Shown here: one piece after another, positions 27,290-34,659 of the stretch
Layout: every line of letters begins with the position of its first letter
Position numbering within the stretch: the stretch's first letter is position 1
Origin: Collimonas pratensis
GTDB lineage: Bacteria > Pseudomonadota > Gammaproteobacteria > Burkholderiales > Burkholderiaceae_D
Assembly: GCF_001584185.1 (NCBI RefSeq)
Contig: NZ_CP013234.1
Location: forward strand, 248,001-312,000
Length of the DNA stretch: 64,000 nucleotides
Reading direction: 5' to 3'
Made by a program: the position numbers and the translations under genes
Notes under the pieces: generated by a model
What the model was told of the DNA's origin: nothing
Databases searched by the model: none
The model's input: only the letters and a program-made list of their open reading frames with translations

Positions 27290-27982
27290 TTATGGTCTCG
27301 CTTTGGTTTGACGGTTTCCTGCAGAGGGGGAGCGCACAACCTGCCACTCGCTGACGATGCCGGCGGCCACCGCTTCCAGGTTGCGCACCAGGGTCGCTCG
27401 CGGCAGCTTGAAATCCGACAGCACCCACTCCTTGGCGAGCTGGTAGGCCGAACCCATCATGGCGGTGGCCAGCACCTGCAGTGAGAGGCCGTTGCCGGGA
27501 TTAGGCGGCAGTTCCTTGAATATTTCGAGCCGTATCACATCGACCGTGATGGCCAGCTGGGCGCGGTAAGCCTGGTTGGCGTTATCGCTGGCGCCGACGA
27601 TTTCGATCAGCGTCAGGCGCGCGCGCGCGGGATCATCGGCGATCACTTTGAAATAGGATTTGAGGGCGGCGCGTAGACGCGACATCGGATCCGGCCGGGC
27701 GGCGGCGATGTCGGCGCTGACGATGCCGAAGATGGTTTCCGCCGCGTGCTGGTAGCAGCTGCACAGGATCTCGTCGAAATTCGCAAACGACTCGTAAAAA
27801 TAGCGTTCCGTCAGGCCGGCTTCGGCGCACAGCGATTTCAGGGTGGTGGCGTGATAGCCGTCGCGGCCGAAGCACTGGATGGCAGCCCGGATCAGGCGCG
27901 CGCGCCGTTCGGCCTGGCGCTGCGTGATGCCGACGCCGCGGTAAGCGCGTTCGGGCGGGGATGCCGTTTTCCTGGTAGCCAT
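27290..27982 (-). CDS. TetR-family repressor of the BVMO locus, 230 aa
   Basis: The N-terminal helix-turn-helix (residues about 22-70) reads RARLIRAAIQCFGRDGYHATTLKSLCAEAGLTERYFYESFANFDEILC, a standard TetR_N. The ligand domain is all helical. It is divergent from the monooxygenase; two palindromic sites lie between the genes. It heads the operon with the hydrolase and SDR. Confidence 0.88.
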   Translation of the reverse strand: MATRKTASPPERAYRGVGITQRQAERRARLIRAAIQCFGRDGYHATTLKSLCAEAGLTERYFYESFANFDEILCSCYQHAAETIFGIVSADIAAARPDPMSRLRAALKSYFKVIADDPARARLTLIEIVGASDNANQAYRAQLAITVDVIRLEIFKELPPNPGNGLSLQVLATAMMGSAYQLAKEWVLSDFKLPRATLVRNLEAVAAGIVSEWQVVRSPSAGNRQTKARP

Positions 27983-28021
27983 GAGGGGTGGGAAGTTAGG
28001 TGGCGACTGATGGAGCTATAT

Positions 28022-28074
28022 TGACATTGCTCAATGTCACTTGTAAAGTGGAATAGTGACTTTTGTTAATGTCA
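28022..28074. promoter_or_regulatory. Two 18-bp palindromic operators between tetR and BVMO
   Basis: TGACATTGCTCAATGTCA at 28022-28039 is a perfect palindrome. A weaker copy, TGACTTTTGTTAATGTCA, lies at 28057-28074 with centres 35 bp apart. Their position suits repression of both divergent promoters by the TetR protein. Confidence 0.75.
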
Positions 28075-28148
28075 GTTTCGGCCAGGCCGCAAGGCCGCCG
28101 CGGCAGGATGTTCCGCAGGCAGCGGAGAACTAACAGCAAAGGCGGGAT

Positions 28149-29657
28149 ATGACAGCTCTCAATCAGGACGCTGCGGCAGCGGACGTCGGCCCTGACGTGG
28201 AAGTCGCCATCGTCGGCAGCGGCTTTTCCGGACTGTGCATGGCGATCAAGCTCAAGCAGCAGGGCATAGAGAATTTCGTGATCCTGGAAAAGGATGCGGT
28301 GTTCGGCGGCACCTGGCGCGTGAATCACTATCCCGGCGCCGCCTGCGATGTGCCCAGCCATCTGTACTCTTTCTCGTTCGCCCAGAATGCCGACTGGTCG
28401 CGCAAATTTCCCCAGCAGTCGGAATTGCTGCGCTATACCGAAAACCTCGTTCGCGACTACGATCTGTTGCCGCACATCCGCCTCGACACAGCGCTGACCG
28501 GCGCCGATTTCGACGAAGCCGCGGGCTGCTGGCGGCTGCGCACCAGCAAGCATGCGTTCAGCGCCAAGTCGCTGGTGATCGCCACCGGCGCGCTGTCGCG
28601 GCCGGCGATCCCGCCCATCGCCGGCCTGGAAAATTTCCAGGGACGGATGTTCCATTCCGCCGAGTGGCAGCATGACTACGATCTGGAAGGCAAGCGGGTA
28701 GCAGTCATCGGCACCGGCGCCAGCGCGATCCAGTTCATTCCCGAAATCGTCGGCAAGGTGGCCCAGCTGGATGTCTACCAGCGCACGCCGCCATGGGTGC
28801 TGCCGCGCCCGGACCGCGCCATCAGCGCTGTCGAGAAATGGCTGCTGCAGCGGGTCAAGCCGCTGCAATGGCTGTATCGCGGGCTCACCTACCTGCAATA
28901 TGAAATGCGGCTGGTGGTGTTCGCCAAGCTGCCGTCGTTGGCCAAGCCGGCCCAGTGGCTGGCGCTCCGCCACATCAGGAAGCAGATTCCGCACGACGCC
29001 GCATTGCGCAAGATGGTCACGCCAGGCTACACGCTTGGCTGCAAGCGCATCCTGCTGATGAGCGATTATTATCCGGCGTTGGCGCGCAACAATGTGAAGG
29101 TGCTGAGCGGTGGCGTGACCGAACTGCGCGCCCACGGCGTGGTTGGCAGCGACGGCGTGGAGCGCCCGGTGGATGCGATCATTTTCGGCACCGGCTTTGA
29201 TGTCCAGCATGCGCTCGGCGCTCTGCCGGTGCGCGGGCGCGGCGGCAAGCTGCTGAGTGAAGTGGCGCAAGATGGATTGGAGGCCTACAAGGGGGCAACC
29301 GTGGCCGGCTTCCCGAATTTTTTCATGATCACCGGTCCCAACACCGGGCTCGGCCACAATTCCATGATCTACATGATCGAGTCAGGCGTGAACTACCTGA
29401 TCGACGCCATCGGACTGATCCGCAAACAGGAACTGCATTCGCTGGAAGTGCTGCCGCAGGTGCAGGCAGACTACAACCGCACGCTGCAGCGGCGCCTGCA
29501 CGGCACGGTGTGGGATTCCGGCTGCAAGAGCTGGTACCTGACGGCAGGCGGCAAGAACAATACCTTGTGGCCGGGCTTCACTTTTGAATACCGGCGGATC
29601 ACGCGGCATTTCGATGCTGTTAATTACCTGGTCTTGAAACAGCCACCGGCGGCTTGA
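28149..29657 (+). CDS. Baeyer-Villiger monooxygenase (class B flavoprotein), 502 aa
   Basis: It inserts oxygen next to a ketone using FAD and NADPH. The FAD fold is VAIVGSGFSG (G23-G28), the type I BVMO fingerprint FxGxxxHxxxW is F163 to W173 (FQGRMFHSAEW), and the NADPH fold is VAVIGTGASAIQ. DAIIFGTGFD and GPNTGLGHNSMIYMIESG complete the family pattern. With the divergent hydrolase and SDR it makes a plausible alcohol to ketone to ester to acid plus alcohol route. The real substrate is unknown. Confidence 0.9.
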   Translation: MTALNQDAAAADVGPDVEVAIVGSGFSGLCMAIKLKQQGIENFVILEKDAVFGGTWRVNHYPGAACDVPSHLYSFSFAQNADWSRKFPQQSELLRYTENLVRDYDLLPHIRLDTALTGADFDEAAGCWRLRTSKHAFSAKSLVIATGALSRPAIPPIAGLENFQGRMFHSAEWQHDYDLEGKRVAVIGTGASAIQFIPEIVGKVAQLDVYQRTPPWVLPRPDRAISAVEKWLLQRVKPLQWLYRGLTYLQYEMRLVVFAKLPSLAKPAQWLALRHIRKQIPHDAALRKMVTPGYTLGCKRILLMSDYYPALARNNVKVLSGGVTELRAHGVVGSDGVERPVDAIIFGTGFDVQHALGALPVRGRGGKLLSEVAQDGLEAYKGATVAGFPNFFMITGPNTGLGHNSMIYMIESGVNYLIDAIGLIRKQELHSLEVLPQVQADYNRTLQRRLHGTVWDSGCKSWYLTAGGKNNTLWPGFTFEYRRITRHFDAVNYLVLKQPPAA

Positions 29658-29690
29658 GTCAGGCAGACCCGCCGGCGCCGGCTTCCCGGT

Positions 29691-30005
29691 TCAAGGAGTG
29701 GTGAATGCGGAATACAGGCACAGTCCCAGCAGCGCAAAGCACAAATACTGGAAAACTCGCCGGATCTTCTGGTAGCGCGGCACGCCACTGTTGCGGAATG
29801 CCTGATAGATCTCGGGCAGCGTCAGCTCCAAGGAAAAATTCGGTCCCAATAGCGCGGAGATCATGCCGCATATGACACCGAGGTAACCATAGATAGCTGT
29901 CGCTGAATGGTCGTGCAGCGCGCGGATGAAATAGACGCTGAATAGCGTCAGACCGAAAATGTCAAACGGCCGCGAACGGATGAAGCGGAATATCTTGCGA
30001 AGCAT
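29691..30005 (-). CDS. Hypothetical membrane protein, 104 aa
   Basis: There are two to three hydrophobic helices (about residues 14-30, 38-54 and 86-102), separated by a conserved-looking polar segment (LPEIYQAFRNSGVPRYQKIRR). The ATG at 30005 gives a basic N-terminus, MLRKIFRFIRSRPFD; a longer frame exists but adds unlikely sequence. No function can be assigned. Confidence 0.6.
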   Translation of the reverse strand: MLRKIFRFIRSRPFDIFGLTLFSVYFIRALHDHSATAIYGYLGVICGMISALLGPNFSLELTLPEIYQAFRNSGVPRYQKIRRVFQYLCFALLGLCLYSAFTTP

Positions 30006-30348
30006 TGACGGTCTCCAGGCGCACATGGCGAGGCGGAAAGAGGCATCAAGGTAGACTATTCCAGGAGTTGTCGCAAGGAAATATTTCGACAAAGCTTATA
30101 GGATTTTCAGATGGCGCCGACCAGGAAACCTGGACCATCCATCATGGTTGCGCTAACAGCCTGAGAGGAGGAGCAAGGCCGGCTGGTGCGCCTTGAATGT
30201 CCAGCATACGACGCCAAGATGCCACGTTTTTCAGTGCGCATACAGGATTTTTCTGCGTCGATAAACGTCATCGACAGGTAACAGTCTGGTCATGCGCCGG
30301 TAATACAGCGACTATAGAGTCTGGCTTTTCTTTCTCTATGGAAATGAC
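30006..30348. other. Upstream region of phospholipase C
   Basis: No gene is supported. It holds the Pho-box-like array at 30266-30293 and candidate -10 sequences (TAATAC at 30301, TATAGA at 30313). Confidence 0.5.
30266..30293 (+). promoter_or_regulatory. Candidate PhoB box upstream of phospholipase C
   Basis: Three half-sites, CGTCAT, GGTAAC and GGTCAT, begin their core at 30267, 30278 and 30289, exactly 11 bp apart as in Pho boxes built on TGTCA repeats. A -10-like hexamer follows 8-20 bp downstream. Phosphate control of such enzymes is well known in other bacteria. Confidence 0.5.
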
Positions 30349-32322
30349 ATGGCACATTCAAGTCGTAGAAAATTTCTCAAAGGTTCTGTGGCAGCAATGG
30401 GCGCGACCATGCTGCCGCCGGCGGTGCAGCAGGCGCTGGCAGCGCCTGCCGTGACCGGCACGCTGGGCTCGGTCGGGCATGTCGTCATTTTTTGCCAGGA
30501 GAACCGTTCCTTCGATCATTATTACGGCACCATCAAGGGCGCGCGCGGCTTCAACGATGACCATGCCGCCACCATCCAGGGCACCAGCCGCAACGTCTTC
30601 AGCCAGGCCGACAGCACCGGGGCCTTGTACACTCCCTGGCGCCTGAATTCCAGCACAGCCTCGGCGCAGTGGCTGTCGGATGTCCCGCATGATTTGAATA
30701 CCGGCACGGCGGCCTGGAACAAGGGCCGCAACGACCAGTGGATTCCCAACAAGGGCATGAATGCGCACACCTACATGACGCGCAGCGACCTGCCGTATCA
30801 CTATGCGCTGGCCGATGCCTTCACCCTGTGTGACAACTATTTCTGCTCGGCGCGCACCTCGACCAATCCGAACCGCCTGTACCTGATGAGCGGCACCATC
30901 GATCCGCAGGGCCTGCACGGCGGTCCGGCCACCACCAACGGTTTCACCTATGGCTCGCTGACCTGGCAGACTTATCCGGAAGCGTTGCAGGCGGCGGGCA
31001 TCAGCTGGCGTACTTACCAGGAAGTCGACAACTACGACGACAACGCGCTGGCCTGGTTCAAGCAGTTCCAGAACCTGCCGACCAACTCGCCGCTGTATAT
31101 CAACGGCGTGCAGACCCGGGTGCTGGCGGATTTCCAGAACGACGTCACCAACAACACCTTGCCGGCGGTGTCCTGGATCGTCGCGCCGGCGGCCAAGTCG
31201 GAACATCCAAGCGGCTCGCCAAATGTCGGCGTTGATTACGTCAACCAGTTCCTGCAGGCGCTGGCCTCGAATCCGGCGGTGTGGGCCAAGACAGTGTTCA
31301 TCTACACCTATGACGAAAACGGCGGCTTCTACGACCACGTCACCACGCCGACGCCGCCTACCGGCACCGTCAACGAATTCGTCAGCGGCGTGCCGATCGG
31401 TCTCGGCTCACGGGTGCCGACCATCGTTTGCTCGCCTTGGAGCCGCGGCGGCTGGGTCGCCAGCGAGGTGTTCGATCATACTTCGACCATCCAGTTTCTG
31501 GAAAAATGGACCGGCGTCACCTGCCCTAACATCAGCCAATGGCGGCGCGACATCTGTGGCGACCTCACTTCCTGCTTCGATTTCACCACCAGCAATGCCG
31601 CCTTCCCGGTGCTGCCTAACACCGCCGCGCTGGCGATCTTGGCCACTAGCCAGCAAAGCCTGCCGAAACCGGTGCCGCCGGCCGCCAACACGGTCATGCC
31701 GCCGTATGAGGCCGGGCAAAAAGCCTTGCGCGTGCAACCCTATCAGTTGAACGGCTGGCTGACGCAAGACCTGGCCAACAAACAGATCTGGACCAACTGG
31801 AGCAACGGCGGCAGCAAGCCGGCGCCGCTGCAGATCAATCTCGACAACTACCGCACCGACAATCCATGGATCTATACCATGGCGGCCAACGCCAGCGCGA
31901 ACGACTACTGGCATGTGATCGCCTATGGCAACGGCTACTACGACCTGGAGATGCTGGCGCCGAACCAGTTCTACCGCCGCTTCAAGGGTTACCTCAGCGC
32001 TACCGCATGGCAGGGCCAGCCGGAACCGCAGGTGAAACTGACCAACAACGGCGTCGGCCAGACTATCAGCATCCTGTTCGACAACAGCGGCACCAGCAAC
32101 ACGGCGGTGTTCACACTGCTGGACCGCATCACCTCGGCCAGCACCAGCAGCCAAACCATCACGGTGGCGCCGAAGCAGACCACTACCATCCAGTTCAGCA
32201 CCACCAACGGCTGGTATGATCTGAAGATCACGCTGGGCGGCGATAGCAACTTCATGCAGTCGATGGTGGGGTACGCCGAAGGACAGCAAGGCCTGACGCG
32301 GCCGCCAGTGTTGCGTTGGTAA
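30349..32322 (+). CDS. Tat-exported phospholipase C (phosphocholine-type, PlcN-like), 657 aa
   Basis: It cleaves phospholipids outside the cytoplasm. The Tat signal SRRKFLKG (residues 5-12) precedes a hydrophobic stretch ending near ALAAP. The phosphoesterase domain (to about residue 430) shows VGHVVIFCQENRSFDHYYGT with the presumed active-site ENRSFDH, the NPNRLYLMSGT block, YDENGGFYDHV and the FDHTSTIQFLEKW block, all standard for the bacterial PLC/AcpA superfamily. Two C-terminal beta-rich DUF756-like domains follow. No lipoprotein signal is seen. The Pho-box-like array upstream suggests phosphate starvation control. Confidence 0.9.
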   Translation: MAHSSRRKFLKGSVAAMGATMLPPAVQQALAAPAVTGTLGSVGHVVIFCQENRSFDHYYGTIKGARGFNDDHAATIQGTSRNVFSQADSTGALYTPWRLNSSTASAQWLSDVPHDLNTGTAAWNKGRNDQWIPNKGMNAHTYMTRSDLPYHYALADAFTLCDNYFCSARTSTNPNRLYLMSGTIDPQGLHGGPATTNGFTYGSLTWQTYPEALQAAGISWRTYQEVDNYDDNALAWFKQFQNLPTNSPLYINGVQTRVLADFQNDVTNNTLPAVSWIVAPAAKSEHPSGSPNVGVDYVNQFLQALASNPAVWAKTVFIYTYDENGGFYDHVTTPTPPTGTVNEFVSGVPIGLGSRVPTIVCSPWSRGGWVASEVFDHTSTIQFLEKWTGVTCPNISQWRRDICGDLTSCFDFTTSNAAFPVLPNTAALAILATSQQSLPKPVPPAANTVMPPYEAGQKALRVQPYQLNGWLTQDLANKQIWTNWSNGGSKPAPLQINLDNYRTDNPWIYTMAANASANDYWHVIAYGNGYYDLEMLAPNQFYRRFKGYLSATAWQGQPEPQVKLTNNGVGQTISILFDNSGTSNTAVFTLLDRITSASTSSQTITVAPKQTTTIQFSTTNGWYDLKITLGGDSNFMQSMVGYAEGQQGLTRPPVLRW

Positions 32323-32330
32323 AGCAGAAT

Positions 32331-32375
32331 GCCGGATGCAGCGCCGCCGTTGACAGCGGCGGCGCTGCATCCGGC
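32331..32375. terminator. Strong GC hairpin after phospholipase C
   Basis: Perfect 19-base arms (GCCGGATGCAGCGCCGCCG and its complement) flank a seven-base loop. No T tract follows, so it may be a 3'-end stabiliser or a repeat rather than an intrinsic terminator. Confidence 0.6.
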
Positions 32376-32398
32376 GACAAGTAGTTGCGGACATCGGA

Positions 32399-32893
32399 AT
32401 GGATGAAAAGAAAATTGCACTAGGACTGGGCCTGGCCGGTGCTGCGTTTGTCGCACTGCTGGTGTGGCTGACCATGCCCGCTTCATCTTCGCAAGCGCCT
32501 ATTGCCTTGCTGCCGGCCAGCGGCACTGGTGCCGCTGTTGAAGCTGCGGCGCCGCCTGCAAAGCCGGCGGCTATCCCTGCTGCAATACGGGCCGATAGCG
32601 ATTGCTCGATGCAGCGTCTGGATTCCTGGCGCTTGATCAGCGTCGAAATGGGCGGCTACCGGCAAGCCGGCATCGCCGTCTTCAACAACGCCAGGCGCGG
32701 CTCGCTGACCGTTAGCGAAGCGCAAAGCTTCGATGGCGACTTGTTGCTGGAAAAAGTGAGCAGCAATTCGGTAACCCTGCGCTGCGGCCAGTTACGGCAG
32801 ACGCAGATGCTGGGGGAAAGCCGGGTCTCGGTGGAAGTGCCGGCCAACCCGGAAATGCGCACTGCGCTACCCGCGCCGGCAGGCGCCAATTGA
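32399..32893 (+). CDS. Hypothetical anchored periplasmic protein, 164 aa
   Basis: One transmembrane helix (residues 6-27) is followed by an Ala/Pro-rich linker to about residue 62. A small beta-rich domain then follows with two Cys residues (SDCSMQRL and VTLRCGQ). Single helix plus linker plus small domain resembles secretion-system inner-membrane components such as GspC or PilP, but no specific motif supports this. The gene starts about 25 bp after the hairpin that follows the PLC gene. Confidence 0.55.
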   Translation: MDEKKIALGLGLAGAAFVALLVWLTMPASSSQAPIALLPASGTGAAVEAAAPPAKPAAIPAAIRADSDCSMQRLDSWRLISVEMGGYRQAGIAVFNNARRGSLTVSEAQSFDGDLLLEKVSSNSVTLRCGQLRQTQMLGESRVSVEVPANPEMRTALPAPAGAN

Positions 32894-32899
32894 GATAAG

Positions 32900-32962
32900 G
32901 TAGGGTGAGCACCTTGCCCACGCAGCGCCGCTCATCCGCGTGGGCACGGATGCCCACACTAC
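32900..32962. repeat. Palindromic intergenic repeat (GTAG..GCCCACGC type)
   Basis: An imperfect inverted repeat with arms of about 24 bases: GTAGGGTGAGCACC..GCCCACGC on the left and its complement on the right. It has the form of short dispersed repeats common between genes in Burkholderiales. Confidence 0.6.
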
Positions 32963-33028
32963 GAGACTTGCACATGGCCGTCCGTCTTTGCTGCTATCCT
33001 TGATTTTTCAGGTCCAGCGGACGCCGCC

Positions 33029-33442
33029 ATGAAATGCCATTTTCTTATCGCAGTTGCAGCACTGGTTCTGATGCCGGCGCTATCGGGCGCAGCGCCGGCC
33101 AGCTCTGACTTCTCCAGCCGTTTCAAAGCCTGCTATGCCGCTGCCGGCAACGACGAGTCGAAGTCGGCCTGTCTGGCTGCAGAACTGGACACGCAAGACA
33201 AAGCCGTCGCTGCTGCGCATCAGGCGGCCGCGCAGGCATTGGCTGGCCCCGACAAGCAAAAGCTGGCGGATGATTTCGTGGAATGGAAAAAATCGATCTT
33301 GCTGGATTGTTCGCTGCAGGCCGACAGCCAGAAAGTGGCGATCGTCAGAGAAAATACCAGGAAGTACTGCCTGATCGAGCGCAGCCTGGCGCACAGGAGT
33401 GCCGATGAAGTGATCCGGCAAGACAAGGCCCTGAAGCGCTAA
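33029..33442 (+). CDS. Exported LprI-like (DUF1311) protein, 137 aa
   Basis: A signal peptide covers residues 1-21. The mature protein is helical with four Cys residues placed as in the lysozyme-inhibitor LprI N-terminal family: KACYAAAG, KSACLAAELDTQD, LLDCSLQ and RKYCLIERSL. The helix 'LDTQDKAVAAAHQAAAQAL' matches the family's 'LN..Y..l...L' pattern. Lysozyme inhibition is known for one mycobacterial member; here the role is unproven. Confidence 0.65.
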   Translation: MKCHFLIAVAALVLMPALSGAAPASSDFSSRFKACYAAAGNDESKSACLAAELDTQDKAVAAAHQAAAQALAGPDKQKLADDFVEWKKSILLDCSLQADSQKVAIVRENTRKYCLIERSLAHRSADEVIRQDKALKR

Positions 33443-33450
33443 GACAGCGA

Positions 33451-33477
33451 CGGCAGCCGGATCCGGCCTGGCTGCCG
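33451..33477. terminator. Hairpin between convergent genes
   Basis: CGGCAGCC at 33451-33458 pairs with GGCTGCCG at 33470-33477. It lies just after the LprI-like gene and ahead of the convergent oxidoreductase. There is no T tract. Confidence 0.35.
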
Positions 33478-33571
33478 CGCTCTGGTCAGATTCGGTGTTC
33501 ACTGCGCCCCGCTTGGCGGTGCCTTGCAGGCGGTGGCGGGTGGAAAACTTGATGCCGGCGTTCAGCGTCGG

Positions 33572-34564
33572 CTATCGGGAAGGTATCGCGAGCGGATCTG
33601 ACTCGAAAGGAAAGCGCAAGCCGGCATCCGCGCGCGCCATGTCCAGCGTCGCGATCATGGCGCGCGAAAGTTCGAAGCTCATGATCTCGCTGCGGATCTT
33701 TTTATCGCGCAGCAGGTAGGTGAAATGCTGGGCTTCGTGGCACAGCCCGTCGCCCAGGTAGCCGGCCGCCAGGCTCTCGCTGGCGCCGGACTCGCGCACC
33801 AGCAACGCCCGGGATGGATTCCACCATTTGCCTTCGATCAGCAGATGGCCCTGGCTGCCGCCGATCAGGGCGCGGCCGTCACTGGCGCTGCGCATGCCGG
33901 AGAACAGGCTGGACATGCCGCGCGCATGGCGGCAGCTGAGCGTTGCCGTTTCGTCGACGCCGCTGGCGCCGATATCCAGCAGCGCCTTCACCTGCGATGG
34001 GGCTCCCAGCAGATCGCAAGCCAGGAAAGCGGGATAGATCGCCACGTCCAGCAGGCTGCCGCCGGCCTGGGTCGGATCGAACACCTTGTGGCTGCGGTCG
34101 TGGAACAGATAGGAGAAGCCGGCGTCGACGAAATTCACTTCGCCGATCGCGCCATCTGCCAGCAGGGCCTTGATCTGCCGGTAGAGCGGATAGAAGGCCG
34201 GCTTCATCGCTTCCATGAACAATACCTGGTGCTGGTCGGCGACTGCCAACACCGATTCCAGCTGCGGCAGATTGGGCGCGGCCGGCTTTTCCGACAGCAC
34301 CGCCAGCCCGGCCTGCAGGCAGGCGATGGCGAAGGAGGCATGTTCCATGTGCGGGGTGGCGATGTAGACGGCATCTACGTCGGCCGCCAGCAATTCATCC
34401 AGGCTGGCATAGCTGTGCGGCAGCTGGAAGCGCGCCGCAAATGCCTGCGCCGATTCCGGCCGGCGCGAAAACACGCCGGCCAGCTGGGCGCCCTGCACGT
34501 ATTGAAAATCAGAAGCGAAGCGCGCGGCGATGCCGCCGCTGCCGATTATTGCCCATCGAATCAT
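33572..34564 (-). CDS. Gfo/Idh/MocA-family oxidoreductase, 330 aa
   Basis: The N-terminal Rossmann domain starts MIRWAIIGSGGIAARFA and includes the AVYIATPHMEHASFAIACLQAGLAVLSEKPAA block, where the EKP motif contributes the catalytic Lys. The C-terminal alpha/beta domain begins around residue 125 (FMEAMKPAFYPLYRQIK). It is close to trans-dihydrodiol dehydrogenase and Gfo-like sugar dehydrogenases. The family start at 34564 replaces a longer frame from 34609. The substrate is unknown. Confidence 0.85.
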   Translation of the reverse strand: MIRWAIIGSGGIAARFASDFQYVQGAQLAGVFSRRPESAQAFAARFQLPHSYASLDELLAADVDAVYIATPHMEHASFAIACLQAGLAVLSEKPAAPNLPQLESVLAVADQHQVLFMEAMKPAFYPLYRQIKALLADGAIGEVNFVDAGFSYLFHDRSHKVFDPTQAGGSLLDVAIYPAFLACDLLGAPSQVKALLDIGASGVDETATLSCRHARGMSSLFSGMRSASDGRALIGGSQGHLLIEGKWWNPSRALLVRESGASESLAAGYLGDGLCHEAQHFTYLLRDKKIRSEIMSFELSRAMIATLDMARADAGLRFPFESDPLAIPSR

Positions 34565-34659
34565 CTGCTGCCCGGAATAAGTTATCGTTGGAGGCAAAAG
34601 ATAACGCAAATCCGGAGCGGCGGCCAGCGCGCGGCTAGGCCGGCGCCAGTCCGGCCTTG

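Noticed and set aside
27996..29357. 453-codon frame antisense to the BVMO
   Set aside because: It is the shadow of a complete flavoprotein on the + strand.
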